Positions 54,021 to 62,546 of a DNA stretch of 64,000 bases are shown here, piece after piece. A program made the position numbers and the translations under genes. The notes under the pieces were generated by a model, which did no database searches, was not told the origin of the DNA, and saw nothing but the letters and a program-made list of their open reading frames with translations. Position 1 is the stretch's first letter. Each line of letters opens with the position of its first letter. This DNA comes from Arthrobacter sp. YN (lineage in GTDB: Bacteria; Actinomycetota; Actinomycetes; Actinomycetales; Micrococcaceae). The stretch lies in assembly GCF_002224285.1 (NCBI RefSeq), contig NZ_CP022436.1, positions 310,001 through 374,000 of the forward strand, written 5' to 3'.

Positions 54021-54452
54021 TCATTCCGGGATCTCCATGCGGAAGCCGCAGTGGCATCCGAGGATGCGTGTGTTGATGAGGACCTCGTACATCCTCAACT
54101 GGCCGCCGGGCCTCAAGACCAAGGGGGCTTGGATCCGGCGAAGCTCGCAGCTCTTGGTCTTCATGGGCTCGCCGCAATGCAGATACTGGCCGCCGAACTG
54201 CAGCACGCCCTGGGAGACACCTGGACGGTTCAGTACCAGCGCAACCCTCTGGACAGACGCAACTTGTTGATAGGCGTACCTGCAGGCGTGGCACTCGTAG
54301 GCGACTTCAACCATGTTGGGCGCGGGCGGATAGTGCGACTGGATGGAGTTCACCAGAAGGTGCTTGTCTGTATTGCAGCGCTTGCACCAAAGGGGCTCGT
54401 CAGGCGGTTGATGGGCTTCGTCCGGGATTCTGGACGCTGGCTGGGCCGGCAT
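54021..54452 (-). CDS. Zinc-ribbon-like protein, paralogue of 55618-56073
   Basis: 143 residues with four cysteine clusters: WCKRC, YECHAC, YLHCG and LGCHCGFRMEIPE. The pattern suggests two zinc sites made from knuckles. The same motifs in the same order are in the protein at 55618-56073 (WCTVC, YTCSEC, FSCTHCG, LHCRCGFQMEVPR), so the two are diverged copies. Here the third cluster has lost one cysteine. The ATG at 54452 with AGAGG 8 bases upstream is preferred to GTG 54461. Role unknown; nucleic-acid or protein binding is a guess. Confidence 0.7.
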   Translation of the reverse strand: MPAQPASRIPDEAHQPPDEPLWCKRCNTDKHLLVNSIQSHYPPAPNMVEVAYECHACRYAYQQVASVQRVALVLNRPGVSQGVLQFGGQYLHCGEPMKTKSCELRRIQAPLVLRPGGQLRMYEVLINTRILGCHCGFRMEIPE

Positions 54453-54628
54453 GGTCTGCACCTCTGCATGGAAAAATGCGGGACGCCCGTCTGCATGAGC
54501 TGGGAAAGCCTGGTCCTCTCGCGGGGACTGTAGCTAGATTGTGCACATAGCTGCACCGTAGATGCAAGGATTCTGCAACCATTCCTGACGGGGTGACAAG
54601 CCCGGCCCGGACGATCGTAAACTAAGGC

Positions 54629-55402
54629 ATGAGCGAAATGAACGTTGACTTGGTGCTGCCTGATGCCGCCTCAGCGCCTGACGACGATTCGGTACCTGAC
54701 CGTCTTCAAGACCTTGTCATCGACAGCGAGGACGTGGGCGGATTCCTGGGAGAACTAGCGGTCTTTTCGGCAGCGGCTGTGTCCCAGGCCGTTGGCATGC
54801 CTGTGCACTGCGGCATCACCCTGAGCCGGCGACGACGTACGGCAACGGTGGCCGGGAGCACCCCCGAAGCCAGGTTGATCGACGAAATTCAGCAGGCATA
54901 CGGTGATGGGCCGTGCCTGGAAGCGATGCGAAGCCGTGCCACCGTGCACGTTCCGGACACCTCCACCGAAGCGCGGTGGTCGGAGTACTGCGCCGTCATC
55001 GCCGCGCGAGGCCATCTTTCAGCCCTCTGCGTCCCTCTGGAGTTGGACGAAGGAGCTACTGCTGCGCTGAACTTCTTCGCCCCCCATGCCGGCGTCTACG
55101 ACGAAGCCACCATCCGAAACTGCGAGCTGTACGCCAGCCAGGCCGAACGCTCGCTGCGGTTGGCCGTGCGCATCGGAGTGAAGCAGCAGCACGCTGACGA
55201 TCTCCAGGACGCCATGCAATCCCGGACCGTCATTGACCTTGCCAGCGGAATCATCATGGGGCAGAATCGCTGCACCCAGGAAGAGGCGTTCCAGATTCTG
55301 AAGAAGGCCTCCAGCACCCGGAACCAGAAGCTGCGGGAGGTTGCAGAGTCACTGGTCAAGGGTGTGGCCAATCAGGCTCCTGTTGCCCATTTCGAGCCCT
55401 GA
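54629..55402 (+). CDS. GAF and ANTAR domain regulator (RNA-binding antiterminator)
   Basis: 257 residues. Residues about 25-175 form a GAF sensor (DEIQQAYGDGPCLEAMRS, VHVPDTSTEARW, SALCVPLELDEG); about 190-250 form the ANTAR helical domain with DLASGIIMGQNRCTQEEAFQIL and the AxxxxA-type end LREVAESLVKG. ANTAR proteins bind paired hairpins in mRNA leaders to stop termination. TAAACT ends 6 bases before the ATG with no Shine-Dalgarno, so the mRNA may be leaderless. Signal unknown. It is divergent from a zinc-ribbon gene and followed by its paralogue. Confidence 0.88.
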   Translation: MSEMNVDLVLPDAASAPDDDSVPDRLQDLVIDSEDVGGFLGELAVFSAAAVSQAVGMPVHCGITLSRRRRTATVAGSTPEARLIDEIQQAYGDGPCLEAMRSRATVHVPDTSTEARWSEYCAVIAARGHLSALCVPLELDEGATAALNFFAPHAGVYDEATIRNCELYASQAERSLRLAVRIGVKQQHADDLQDAMQSRTVIDLASGIIMGQNRCTQEEAFQILKKASSTRNQKLREVAESLVKGVANQAPVAHFEP

Positions 55403-55617
55403 GCCAGACAGGCGGACTCCCGGCCGCGAGGCCGTGACTTGTGACGCGCACCACTGGTGAACTACATTTTAGGTGGGTTAAGCAGACAGCCCTTGGAACC
55501 TCATGTCACCTGGTGCCATCACGGATGGTCCAAGAACTGCACTCTTAGCCGTGGCCGCCTTCGGCCGGCTCTCCGTGCACGCATGCGGGCTCCTTGGAGA
55601 AGTAAAGGAGAATGGCA

Positions 55618-56073
55618 ATGACGCTTGGATCCCTGCCCGTCCCGAAGCCTGCCAGAGGGACGGATCCCGCAACCGGTGAGACCGGAGCGCGGCCCTGGTG
55701 CACAGTGTGCGGCACTGATTCGTACATTTTTGTTGAAACCGTGGTTGAAGCCCAACCGAATCAGTCCGAGGTAGTAGAAGTCAGCTACACCTGCAGCGAG
55801 TGCGATACGTTCTACGCCCACGCTGTCCGGCTGGAGGCCTTGGTGCCTGAGATCCAACGCGAGTTTCTCTCCACTTCCGCAGCGGGACTCTGGTTCAGCT
55901 GCACCCATTGCGGCGATCCCATGACCTTGGGACGTCCCACCGAGCGGGTGATTGAGGCGCCCCGGACCACGGATGATCCGGACAGCCCCAGCCTCCTGGA
56001 GGTCTACTTGCAGACGCAGGTGCTGCATTGCCGTTGCGGTTTCCAAATGGAGGTTCCACGCCACGTTGGATGA
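55618..56073 (+). CDS. Zinc-ribbon-like protein, paralogue of 54021-54452
   Basis: 151 residues with cysteine clusters WCTVCGTD (about 30), YTCSEC, FSCTHCGDPM and LHCRCGFQMEVP near the end, eight cysteines in all, compatible with two zinc ions. It starts at ATG 55618, with AAAGGAG 7 bases upstream; ATG 55612 is too close to it. Between the clusters is an acidic, variable segment (EAPRTTDDPDSPSLLEV). The YbdK-type gene follows after 37 bp. Function unknown. Confidence 0.72.
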   Translation: MTLGSLPVPKPARGTDPATGETGARPWCTVCGTDSYIFVETVVEAQPNQSEVVEVSYTCSECDTFYAHAVRLEALVPEIQREFLSTSAAGLWFSCTHCGDPMTLGRPTERVIEAPRTTDDPDSPSLLEVYLQTQVLHCRCGFQMEVPRHVG

Positions 56074-56110
56074 CCGCCGTCTCTGAACAACCAACAGCGG
56101 GAGGGTGGCT

Positions 56111-57289
56111 ATGCGCACGTTTGGTGTTGAAGAGGAACTGTTGATCGCGGATCCCGCGGACGGCACGCCTTTGGCGTTGGCCGCAGAGATCCTGGACGTG
56201 GCGGCTCCCCTCTACGGAGAAGGAACCGGAGAAACAACCCGCGGGGAGGCCGGCACTGATAAGGCCGGCGCCGGGAGCGCGACGTTGAAGTCGGAGTTCA
56301 AACAGGAGCAGGTGGAGGTCAACTCGCGTCCTTGCCGGACTGCGGCCGAACTCAGGGCCGAGATCCGTGCCGGGCGGGAGTTGTCTGACAAGGCCGCGCG
56401 GGCCGTGGGCGCGCGCGTTGCGGCGTTGGCCACCCCGCCGGTCTTCCATGCCACACCCACGCTGGGCAACCAGCGGTACACGGCGATGGGGACGGAATTT
56501 GGCTTGATTTCGCGTGAGCAGCTCACCTGCGGCTTCCACGTCCACGTGTCCATCGAATCACCGGAAGAAGGGGTTGCCGTCCTTGACCGGATGCGGCACT
56601 GGCTGCCCGTCCTCCTGGCCTTGAGCGCCAACTCTCCTTTCTGGATGGGAGCCGACACCGGCTTTGCCAGCTACCGCACGCAGATCTGGAACAGGTGGCC
56701 CACGGCCGGCCCCATGGACGTTTTCGGTTCAGCGGAAGGCTACCAGGCGATCCTCTCCGAGCTGTTGGGGACGGGCGTTCCATTGGATGAGGGCATGATC
56801 TACTTCGATGCCCGCCTCTCCAGGGGGCACCCCACCGTTGAACTGCGGATCGCCGACGTCTGCCTGTACGCCGAAGACGCCCTCACCATTGCCGTCATTG
56901 CCCGTGCCCTGGTGGAGACTTCGGCGGCTGAGTGGCGTCAGGGAAAACCGGCGTCAAGCACATTGACGCCGGTCATCCGCATGGCGAACTGGAAGGCCAG
57001 CCGCTTTGGCATCAACCAGCAGTTGCTGCACCCGCTCGAGCAGCGGCCCTATCCCGCCGCGGACGTAGCGGGCGCCCTGCTCCGGCACGTTCGTGTGGCC
57101 TTAACAAGGGCCGGCGACCTCGCGCTCGCACGGGCAGGCGTGGCCAACATCCTCCGCCGGGGCACCGGCGAGCGGCTGCAACGCCAGGCGTACAGCCAGC
57201 GGCGCCGGCTGTCCGACGTCGTGTCCGCCGCCATCGCGTCGACGCATCAGGATGGCGAAAGGTCCGACGCCGGACTGCTGAGTCGGTGA
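56111..57289 (+). CDS. Carboxylate-amine ligase, YbdK/GCS2 family
   Basis: 392 residues beginning MRTFGVEEELLI, the GCS2-family opening. Family motifs are KSEFKQEQVEVNS, the GFHVHVSIESPEEGV metal/substrate segment, NSPFWMGADTGFASYRTQIW and HPTVELRIADVC. Members ligate glutamate to cysteine or other amines weakly; the natural reaction of YbdK-like proteins is not settled. GGAGGG 7 bases upstream supports ATG 56111. Convergent with the VOC gene. Confidence 0.88.
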   Translation: MRTFGVEEELLIADPADGTPLALAAEILDVAAPLYGEGTGETTRGEAGTDKAGAGSATLKSEFKQEQVEVNSRPCRTAAELRAEIRAGRELSDKAARAVGARVAALATPPVFHATPTLGNQRYTAMGTEFGLISREQLTCGFHVHVSIESPEEGVAVLDRMRHWLPVLLALSANSPFWMGADTGFASYRTQIWNRWPTAGPMDVFGSAEGYQAILSELLGTGVPLDEGMIYFDARLSRGHPTVELRIADVCLYAEDALTIAVIARALVETSAAEWRQGKPASSTLTPVIRMANWKASRFGINQQLLHPLEQRPYPAADVAGALLRHVRVALTRAGDLALARAGVANILRRGTGERLQRQAYSQRRRLSDVVSAAIASTHQDGERSDAGLLSR

Positions 57290-57366
57290 CAGCCGGCCCG
57301 CTGGGTCTGCGGTAACCGAGCTGGAAAGCCGCCGGCAGCCGGGAAGCCGCCACCACCCCTGATTGA

Positions 57367-57768
57367 TCAGCCCTGGTTGATGCGGATCATGTTGCCGGAA
57401 GGATCGCGGAAGGCGCAGTCGCGCGGACCCCATGGTTGGTCGATCGGTTCCTGGAGTACCTCGGCTCCGGACGCACGGAGTTTCTCGAACGTGCCGTCCA
57501 GATCATCCGTGGTGAACACCAGCATGGGCATGACGCCCTTGGTCAGCAGTTCCTGGATGGCGTCGCCGTCGGCCTGGGAGCGGCCGGCATGCGGCGGGGA
57601 AAGGACCAGTTCAAGATCCGGCTGGGCATCGCTGCCGATGGTGACCCAACGCTGGCCGTCGGAGCCGACGTCGTTCCGGACCTCGAAACCCAGGGCGTCG
57701 CGGTAGAAGGCGAGCGACTCATCCACATCGTTGACAGTGACATGTGCGTACTTCAATGAAATGTTCAT
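57367..57768 (-). CDS. VOC-family (glyoxalase/bleomycin resistance-like) protein
   Basis: 133 residues from MNISLKYAHVTVNDVDESLAFY. Paired modules are visible, the second starting at PMLVFTTDDLDGTFEKL. Metal ligands may be His9, the Glu in LELVLS and Asp/Glu near DPSGNMIRI. The GFEVRNDVGSDGQRWVTIG stretch is typical of DhaR-like VOC proteins. It is 10 bases behind the AraC gene, so the two are coupled; the longer frame upstream lies in that gene. Confidence 0.83.
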   Translation of the reverse strand: MNISLKYAHVTVNDVDESLAFYRDALGFEVRNDVGSDGQRWVTIGSDAQPDLELVLSPPHAGRSQADGDAIQELLTKGVMPMLVFTTDDLDGTFEKLRASGAEVLQEPIDQPWGPRDCAFRDPSGNMIRINQG

Positions 57769-57778
57769 GAACCACACG

Positions 57779-58246
57779 CTATTGCAGCTGTGACGTGGGC
57801 GCTTCTTCAATCCTGCTCAGTGTTTCAGGATCGGGAGTCCTGCCTTTGCTGGTTCTTTCGGGGCGCGTGTGTTGTTTCGCGATGCAGTTGGGCATGGCCT
57901 TGACGGCGTGGTGTTCGCGGGAGCGGTATTCGCTGGGGTTGATGCCTACGATTTCCGTGAAACGCGTGCTGAAGGATCCCAGCGACGTACAGCCCACTTC
58001 CATGCAGGCGTCCGTGACGCTGGTCCCCGCCCGGAGCAGGGCCATGGCCCGCTCGATCCGCCGGGTCATGAGGTAGTTGTAGGGCGATTCTCCGTAGGCG
58101 GCCTTGAACTGGCGGGAGAAATGCGCGGGGGACATGAGGGCGCCGGCGGCCATGGTGGGGACGTCCAACGGACGCGCATACTCGCGGTCAATGAAGTCGC
58201 GGGCGCGCCGCAGATGGGCCAGGTTGGCCAGTTCCTGCGGAGTCAT
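57779..58246 (-). CDS. AraC-family transcriptional regulator (DNA-binding domain only)
   Basis: 155 residues. Residues about 8-110 are the two AraC HTH motifs (VPTMAAGALMSPAHFSRQFKAAYGESPYNYL and SVTDACMEVGCTSLGSFSTRFTEIVGINPSEYR). There is no sensor domain; the last 45 residues are polar and Pro/Arg-rich. TAGACT on this strand ends 6 bases before the ATG, consistent with a leaderless mRNA. It forms an operon with the VOC gene. Confidence 0.87.
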   Translation of the reverse strand: MTPQELANLAHLRRARDFIDREYARPLDVPTMAAGALMSPAHFSRQFKAAYGESPYNYLMTRRIERAMALLRAGTSVTDACMEVGCTSLGSFSTRFTEIVGINPSEYRSREHHAVKAMPNCIAKQHTRPERTSKGRTPDPETLSRIEEAPTSQLQ

Positions 58247-58266
58247 GGCGCCAGTCTACTAGGCTC
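58247..58266. promoter_or_regulatory. 20-bp divergent promoter between araC-type and esterase genes
   Basis: Only 20 bp lie between the two ATGs. AGTCTA-c-TAGGCT at 58253-58265 is a near-palindrome. It provides TAGACT on the minus strand, 6 bases before the AraC ATG; the plus-strand -10 (TACTAG) is weaker. Both messages would be leaderless. Confidence 0.5.
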
Positions 58267-58890
58267 ATGCCCATGGATTCAGTGGTGTGGTCAAAGCCCG
58301 AAAACCAGCGCGAGGGCACTCCGTTGCTGGTGATGATGCACGGGTATGGAACCAGCGAACAGCGCATGGTGGAACTCTTTCCGCATCTCCCCGGTGAGTT
58401 CACGTGCGCTGCGCTTCGCGGTCCCAAGGTGATCGGCGATCATTACGGCTGGTTCCTGCTGGACTACTTCCTGACCAACGACTTTGCTGACGTCATAGCG
58501 TCCACCAACTCGGTGTTCAACTGGATCAACTCCGTCAAGGACAACCACAGCAGCGTCAGCTTGCTGGGGTATTCGCAGGGCATGGCCATGGCCAGCACGC
58601 TCCTGCGCTTGCGGCCCCACGCCTTCAAGGCCACGGTGGGCCTGTCCGGTTTTGTGCTGGACAACGACCTCCTTGCCCTGAGCGAGTCCTTCGATACCCC
58701 GCCGCCGTTCTTCTGGGGCCGGGACAAGGCCGATCCCGTGATCAATGAGGACGCGATTGCCCACACTGCCGAGTGGCTGGAAGCCAACGTGGCACTGACG
58801 GCACGGACCTATCCGGGCATGGGCCACAGGATCGAGCCGCCTGAACTGGTGGACGTCAGCGCCTTCTTGAAGTTCTACGTGCTGGGTTAG
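58267..58890 (+). CDS. Alpha/beta-hydrolase, carboxylesterase-like
   Basis: 207 residues. The nucleophile Ser103 lies in GYSQG; Asp in DKADPVI and His in GMGHRI complete the triad near the end, and MMHGYGTSE near the N-terminus gives the oxyanion region. Size and motifs fit the carboxylesterase/phospholipase (YtpA/LYPL-like) family. Substrate unknown. It starts at the first of two close ATGs, without a ribosome site. Divergent from the AraC gene with 20 bp between them. Confidence 0.85.
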   Translation: MPMDSVVWSKPENQREGTPLLVMMHGYGTSEQRMVELFPHLPGEFTCAALRGPKVIGDHYGWFLLDYFLTNDFADVIASTNSVFNWINSVKDNHSSVSLLGYSQGMAMASTLLRLRPHAFKATVGLSGFVLDNDLLALSESFDTPPPFFWGRDKADPVINEDAIAHTAEWLEANVALTARTYPGMGHRIEPPELVDVSAFLKFYVLG

Positions 58891-59000
58891 GGCTATGGGG
58901 TGGAGCCCGGATTAGAAGGCATCCGGCCGCCGGAATCAATCTCGTGGTGCGATTCACGTCACAATTCCGCATTCGAGTGCACTCTATTGAATGACAAAAT

Positions 59001-59014
59001 TGTAAGCGCTTACA
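59001..59014. promoter_or_regulatory. LacI-type operator (cre-like 14-bp palindrome)
   Basis: TGTAAGCGCTTACA is a perfect palindrome and fits the cre consensus of LacI/CcpA-type repressors. It lies 10 bp before the remnant LacI gene and about 390 bp before pgmB. Confidence 0.75.
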
Positions 59015-59023
59015 CTTTTGGCT

Positions 59024-59387
59024 GATGACCCGACGCGGGTCTCACGTGAAGGCGTCAGGCGAGCATGGAAAGGGTTGAGGCCGTGGTGCATGGCAGGGCC
59101 CCGACAGCCACAGCCTGGTTGTTCGCCCAGGAGGCTTCCGTGGGACAATATAGGTATCGATGATGAACACGCAGCCTGGCAGGCACCCCAACACCTGCTG
59201 GGGCTGGGTATGGAAACTTGGCCGTTCTCTTGAGCAATGACCCCCCGTTGTGACTGAGCGGGCAATGACGGACCTCATCGCCCGCGGCGCGAGGCCCACG
59301 GCGGCGTTTGCCTCTGGTGAAAACCCCTCCAACCACCTGCTCGATACCAAGCTCATCGAACGCAAAACCACGCGCCGCAAGCGCTGA
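59024..59387 (+). pseudogene. Remnant LacI-family regulator
   Basis: Three fragments in three frames: N-IGIDDEHAAWQAPQHLLGLG (from 59147), then GNLAVLLSNDPP (59212-59250), then MTDLIARGARPTAAFASGEN-type sequence ending PSNHLLDTKLIERKTTRRKR at the stop 59385-59387. These match the effector-domain order of LacI-family repressors. The expected DNA-binding part after MTRRG (59024) is missing or scrambled, and the remnant is 364 bp against about 1,000 bp for an intact gene. Deletions and frameshifts, not a base-call slip, explain it. The operator upstream is intact. Confidence 0.65.
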
Positions 59388-59401
59388 ACGGAATACTGCA
59401 C

Positions 59402-60127
59402 ATGACTGATCTTCGTAATGCCTGGACGGGCGCTTCGGCGCTGTTGTTCGACCTCGACGGCGTGCTGACGCCTACTGCCGTGGTGCACGAGCAGGCGTGG
59501 CAGGAACTGTTCGACGGTTACCTGGCCCAAACGGGACACCCGCAGGGCTATCAGGAGAGCGATTACTTCGACCACATTGACGGCAAGCCGCGCTTCGATG
59601 GCGTCCGGGATTTCCTGGCATCCCGCGGCATCACGTTGCCCGAAGGCCCGGTCCACGACCACCCGGACAACGTCACCGTGCAGGGCCTGGGCAACCGCAA
59701 GAATGCCATCTTCAACGAGATCGTGAACTCCCGCGGTGTTGAGCCGTTTGAAGGTTCGGTCAAATTCATCAATGCCGCGGTTGAACTGGGTCTCAAGGTG
59801 GCTGTCGTGTCCTCCTCACGCAACGCGCCTGCCGTCCTGAAGGCCGCCGGCCTGGACCACCACTTCGAGGTGGTGGTGGACGGCCAGGTGGCCGCCGCCG
59901 TCGGGCTTCCCGGCAAGCCTGACCCTGCCACCTATGTTTATGGCGCAGGCCTTCTGGGCGTGCCTGTGGAGGAATGCATCGTGGTGGAGGATGCGGTGTC
60001 CGGGGTGCAGGCCGGCGCAGGTGCCGACTTTTACGCCGTGATCGGCGTGGACCGCGGGGCGGGCCGCCAAACCCTGCTCGACGCCGGTGCCACGTTGGTG
60101 GTGGACGACCTCAACGATCTTCTCTGA
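59402..60127 (+). CDS. pgmB: Beta-phosphoglucomutase family HAD phosphatase
   Basis: 241 residues with HAD motif FDLDGVLT (nucleophile Asp17, acid/base Asp19), cap segment, VVSSSRN (motif II), GKPDPATYV (motif III) and VVEDAVSG (motif IV). It isomerises beta-glucose-1-phosphate to glucose-6-phosphate. Thirty bp before the GH65 phosphorylase gene, whose product is beta-glucose-1-phosphate, which supports this. ATG 59402 is 14 bases after the LacI remnant. Confidence 0.92.
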   Translation: MTDLRNAWTGASALLFDLDGVLTPTAVVHEQAWQELFDGYLAQTGHPQGYQESDYFDHIDGKPRFDGVRDFLASRGITLPEGPVHDHPDNVTVQGLGNRKNAIFNEIVNSRGVEPFEGSVKFINAAVELGLKVAVVSSSRNAPAVLKAAGLDHHFEVVVDGQVAAAVGLPGKPDPATYVYGAGLLGVPVEECIVVEDAVSGVQAGAGADFYAVIGVDRGAGRQTLLDAGATLVVDDLNDLL

Positions 60128-60157
60128 CCCTACTTTTTCGAAGGATTTCAACCGCCC

Positions 60158-62512
60158 ATGGCACTCATCAGCTCCGATCGGCTGCGCTTCCCCTGTGAGC
60201 CCTGGAAGCTCGTGGAGAATATCCACGTCCCCGGTGACGAGGGAACGCTGGAAACGCTGTTCGCACTTGGCAACGGCCACCTTGGTATCCGCGGCTCGCA
60301 CTCAACAGCGGGCGACGGCGAACTTCCCGGCACGTTCATCAACGGTTTCCACGAGATCTGGGACATCAAGCACGCAGAGAATGCTTACGGTTTTGCCAGG
60401 ACCGGTCAACGGATTGTGTATGTCCCGGATGCCAACAACTTCACGGTGTCGATCGATGGCGAGGCGCTGAGCCTGGCTGAGTCCACGGTGACTGACTACA
60501 GCCGCAGCGTGGACTTTTCCACCGGCGTCTATGAAGAGAGCATCACGTGGGCCTGCCGTTCGGGTGCGACCGTTACCACGGTGGAGCGCCGGGCGGTGGG
60601 GTTCGATTCGCGCGGATGCCTTGGCCTGGAACTGTCGCTGACAGCTGACCGGGACGTGTCCGCGGACATCACTTCCGGCGTCGTGAACCGTCAGGACCAG
60701 CCTGTGGAGGACCAGTCGGCCCACGATCCACGCCGTTCGGGCCGGCACGCCGGCCGTGTCCTGCTGCCGTTGCACCTGCAGGGTGCTGACGGCTCCCTGC
60801 GCCTTGCATGGGAGACGGCCGAATCGCGTCAGCGCGTGGCCATGGCCGTGGATCACTGGATCTCCGCGGAAGGCCAGCCATTCGAGACGGTGGTGGGCGA
60901 GGACGACTCATCCGTCCGCTACGTTCTGGCAATCCACGACGGCGACACGTTCCGTTTGGAAAAAACGGTCAGTTACCTGGTGGCAGGCTCCACGGACGCC
61001 GAAGACCGCGGCGAAAGCTTGGCAGCGGAAGCCGAAGCGAAGCTGGTGCCGTTCGCCGACATCCTGGCCCAGAGCAAAGCGCACTACGACGAATACTGGA
61101 CCACGGCCGACATCTTGATCGGTGGCCAGCCGGAGATGCAGCAGGCGGTCCGGTGGGGACTGTTCCAGCTGGCCCAGGCCACTGCGCGTGCCGGTGTTGC
61201 CGGAATCCCCGCGAAGGGGGTGAGTGGTTCCGGCTACGAGGGCCACTACTTCTGGGACCAGGAAATCTACCTCCTGCCGTACCTGACGTACACCAATCCT
61301 TGCGGTGCCCGGAAGGTCCTGGAATCGCGGCACGCCATGCTGCCCGACGCGCGGGTGCGCGCCAAGGAGCTCAGCGTGGACGGTGCACTGTTCCCATGGC
61401 GGACCATCAACGGGCTTGAGGCCAGCGCCTACTACGCCGCCGGTACGGCCCAGTTCCACATCGCCGCGGCCATCGCGTTCGCCGCCAACCGGTACGAATG
61501 GGCCAGCGCAGATCCCACCTTCCGCGCGGAATTGGGTGCCGACCTGCTGATCGAGACAGCACGCATGTGGGCTTCGCTGGGCTTCTTCGGCAAGGACGGC
61601 ATGTTCCACATCCACGGTGTCACCGGCCCGGATGAGTACACTGCCGTGGTCAATGACAACCTGTACACCAACGTCATGGCGCGCTTTAACCTTCGTGCAG
61701 CCGCGGCGTTGGAGCACGAAGGCATTGCTGGCACCGAGCGTTTGGTGTGGCGTCAGGCAGCCGAGCGGATGTTCCTTCCGTACGATCCGCACCTGCAGCT
61801 CCACAGCCAGGACAACGACTTCATGACCCTGGAGCCGTGGGACTGGAACACGCCCAAGTCCAAGTACCCGCTGCTGCTGAACTTCCACCCGTTGGTGATC
61901 TACCGGCACCAGGTCCTCAAACAGGCCGATACCGTGCTGGCAATGTTCCTTCAATGGCAGGACTTCTCGGCCGAGGAGAAGCAGCGCGCCTTCGACTTCT
62001 ACGATCCCATCACCACAGGTGATTCCACCTTGTCCGCCTGCGTGCAGGGCATCATGGCCGCCGAGGTGGGGTACGGCGACGTCGCGCTCCAGCACTTCAC
62101 CGAGGCGCTGTTCATCGACCTCGACAACTCGCACGGCAACACGATCGACGGCGTCCACATTGCCTCCACCGGGGGGATCTGGAGCTCCTTGGTCTGTGGT
62201 TTCGCCGGCATGCGGGACCAAGGTGAGGTGCTGCGCTTCGATCCACGCCTGCCTGTGAAGTGGGAAGGCCTGTCCTTCCGCCTCAAGGTCCAGGGACGCC
62301 TGCTGGCCGTGGACCTGGCGCAGGGTTCCATCGAGCTCACACTCATCCCCGGGCCGGACTACAGCGACGAACCGTTCCACGTGAACGTGCGGGAGCAGGT
62401 GGTCACGGTCGGTGCGGATACCGTCCTGGTTCCGCTCGAAGCGGTACCGGTGCCACCGCCGTCGATCTTCCCCAGCGTCTTCCCGACGGCGGGACTTCCG
62501 ATCATCCGGTAG
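60158..62512 (+). CDS. Glycoside hydrolase family 65 phosphorylase (maltose-type)
   Basis: 784 residues. The N-terminal domain carries ALGNGHLGIRG; the (alpha/alpha)6 catalytic domain has the SGSGYEGHYFWDQEIY segment and the general acid Glu493 in GVTGPDEYTAVVNDNLYTN; phosphate-contact residues follow near GIWSSLVCGF. GH65 enzymes phosphorolyse alpha-glucosides such as maltose, trehalose, kojibiose or nigerose to beta-glucose-1-phosphate; maltose is the common substrate with pgmB but is not certain. AAGGA 12 bases upstream of the ATG. No sugar transporter is near. Confidence 0.92.
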   Translation: MALISSDRLRFPCEPWKLVENIHVPGDEGTLETLFALGNGHLGIRGSHSTAGDGELPGTFINGFHEIWDIKHAENAYGFARTGQRIVYVPDANNFTVSIDGEALSLAESTVTDYSRSVDFSTGVYEESITWACRSGATVTTVERRAVGFDSRGCLGLELSLTADRDVSADITSGVVNRQDQPVEDQSAHDPRRSGRHAGRVLLPLHLQGADGSLRLAWETAESRQRVAMAVDHWISAEGQPFETVVGEDDSSVRYVLAIHDGDTFRLEKTVSYLVAGSTDAEDRGESLAAEAEAKLVPFADILAQSKAHYDEYWTTADILIGGQPEMQQAVRWGLFQLAQATARAGVAGIPAKGVSGSGYEGHYFWDQEIYLLPYLTYTNPCGARKVLESRHAMLPDARVRAKELSVDGALFPWRTINGLEASAYYAAGTAQFHIAAAIAFAANRYEWASADPTFRAELGADLLIETARMWASLGFFGKDGMFHIHGVTGPDEYTAVVNDNLYTNVMARFNLRAAAALEHEGIAGTERLVWRQAAERMFLPYDPHLQLHSQDNDFMTLEPWDWNTPKSKYPLLLNFHPLVIYRHQVLKQADTVLAMFLQWQDFSAEEKQRAFDFYDPITTGDSTLSACVQGIMAAEVGYGDVALQHFTEALFIDLDNSHGNTIDGVHIASTGGIWSSLVCGFAGMRDQGEVLRFDPRLPVKWEGLSFRLKVQGRLLAVDLAQGSIELTLIPGPDYSDEPFHVNVREQVVTVGADTVLVPLEAVPVPPPSIFPSVFPTAGLPIIR

Positions 62513-62546
62513 CCTCCAGGCTGCGCTGGGCTACTGGAGCCGGGAG

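Noticed and set aside
55403..55617. ANTAR target double hairpin between the GAF-ANTAR gene and the zinc-ribbon gene
   Set aside because: I could not find two stems with the hexanucleotide A/G loop pattern; only short GC stems are present.
60908..62380. Minus-strand frame of 490 codons opposite the GH65 gene
   Set aside because: Shadow; the plus strand encodes the complete phosphorylase.
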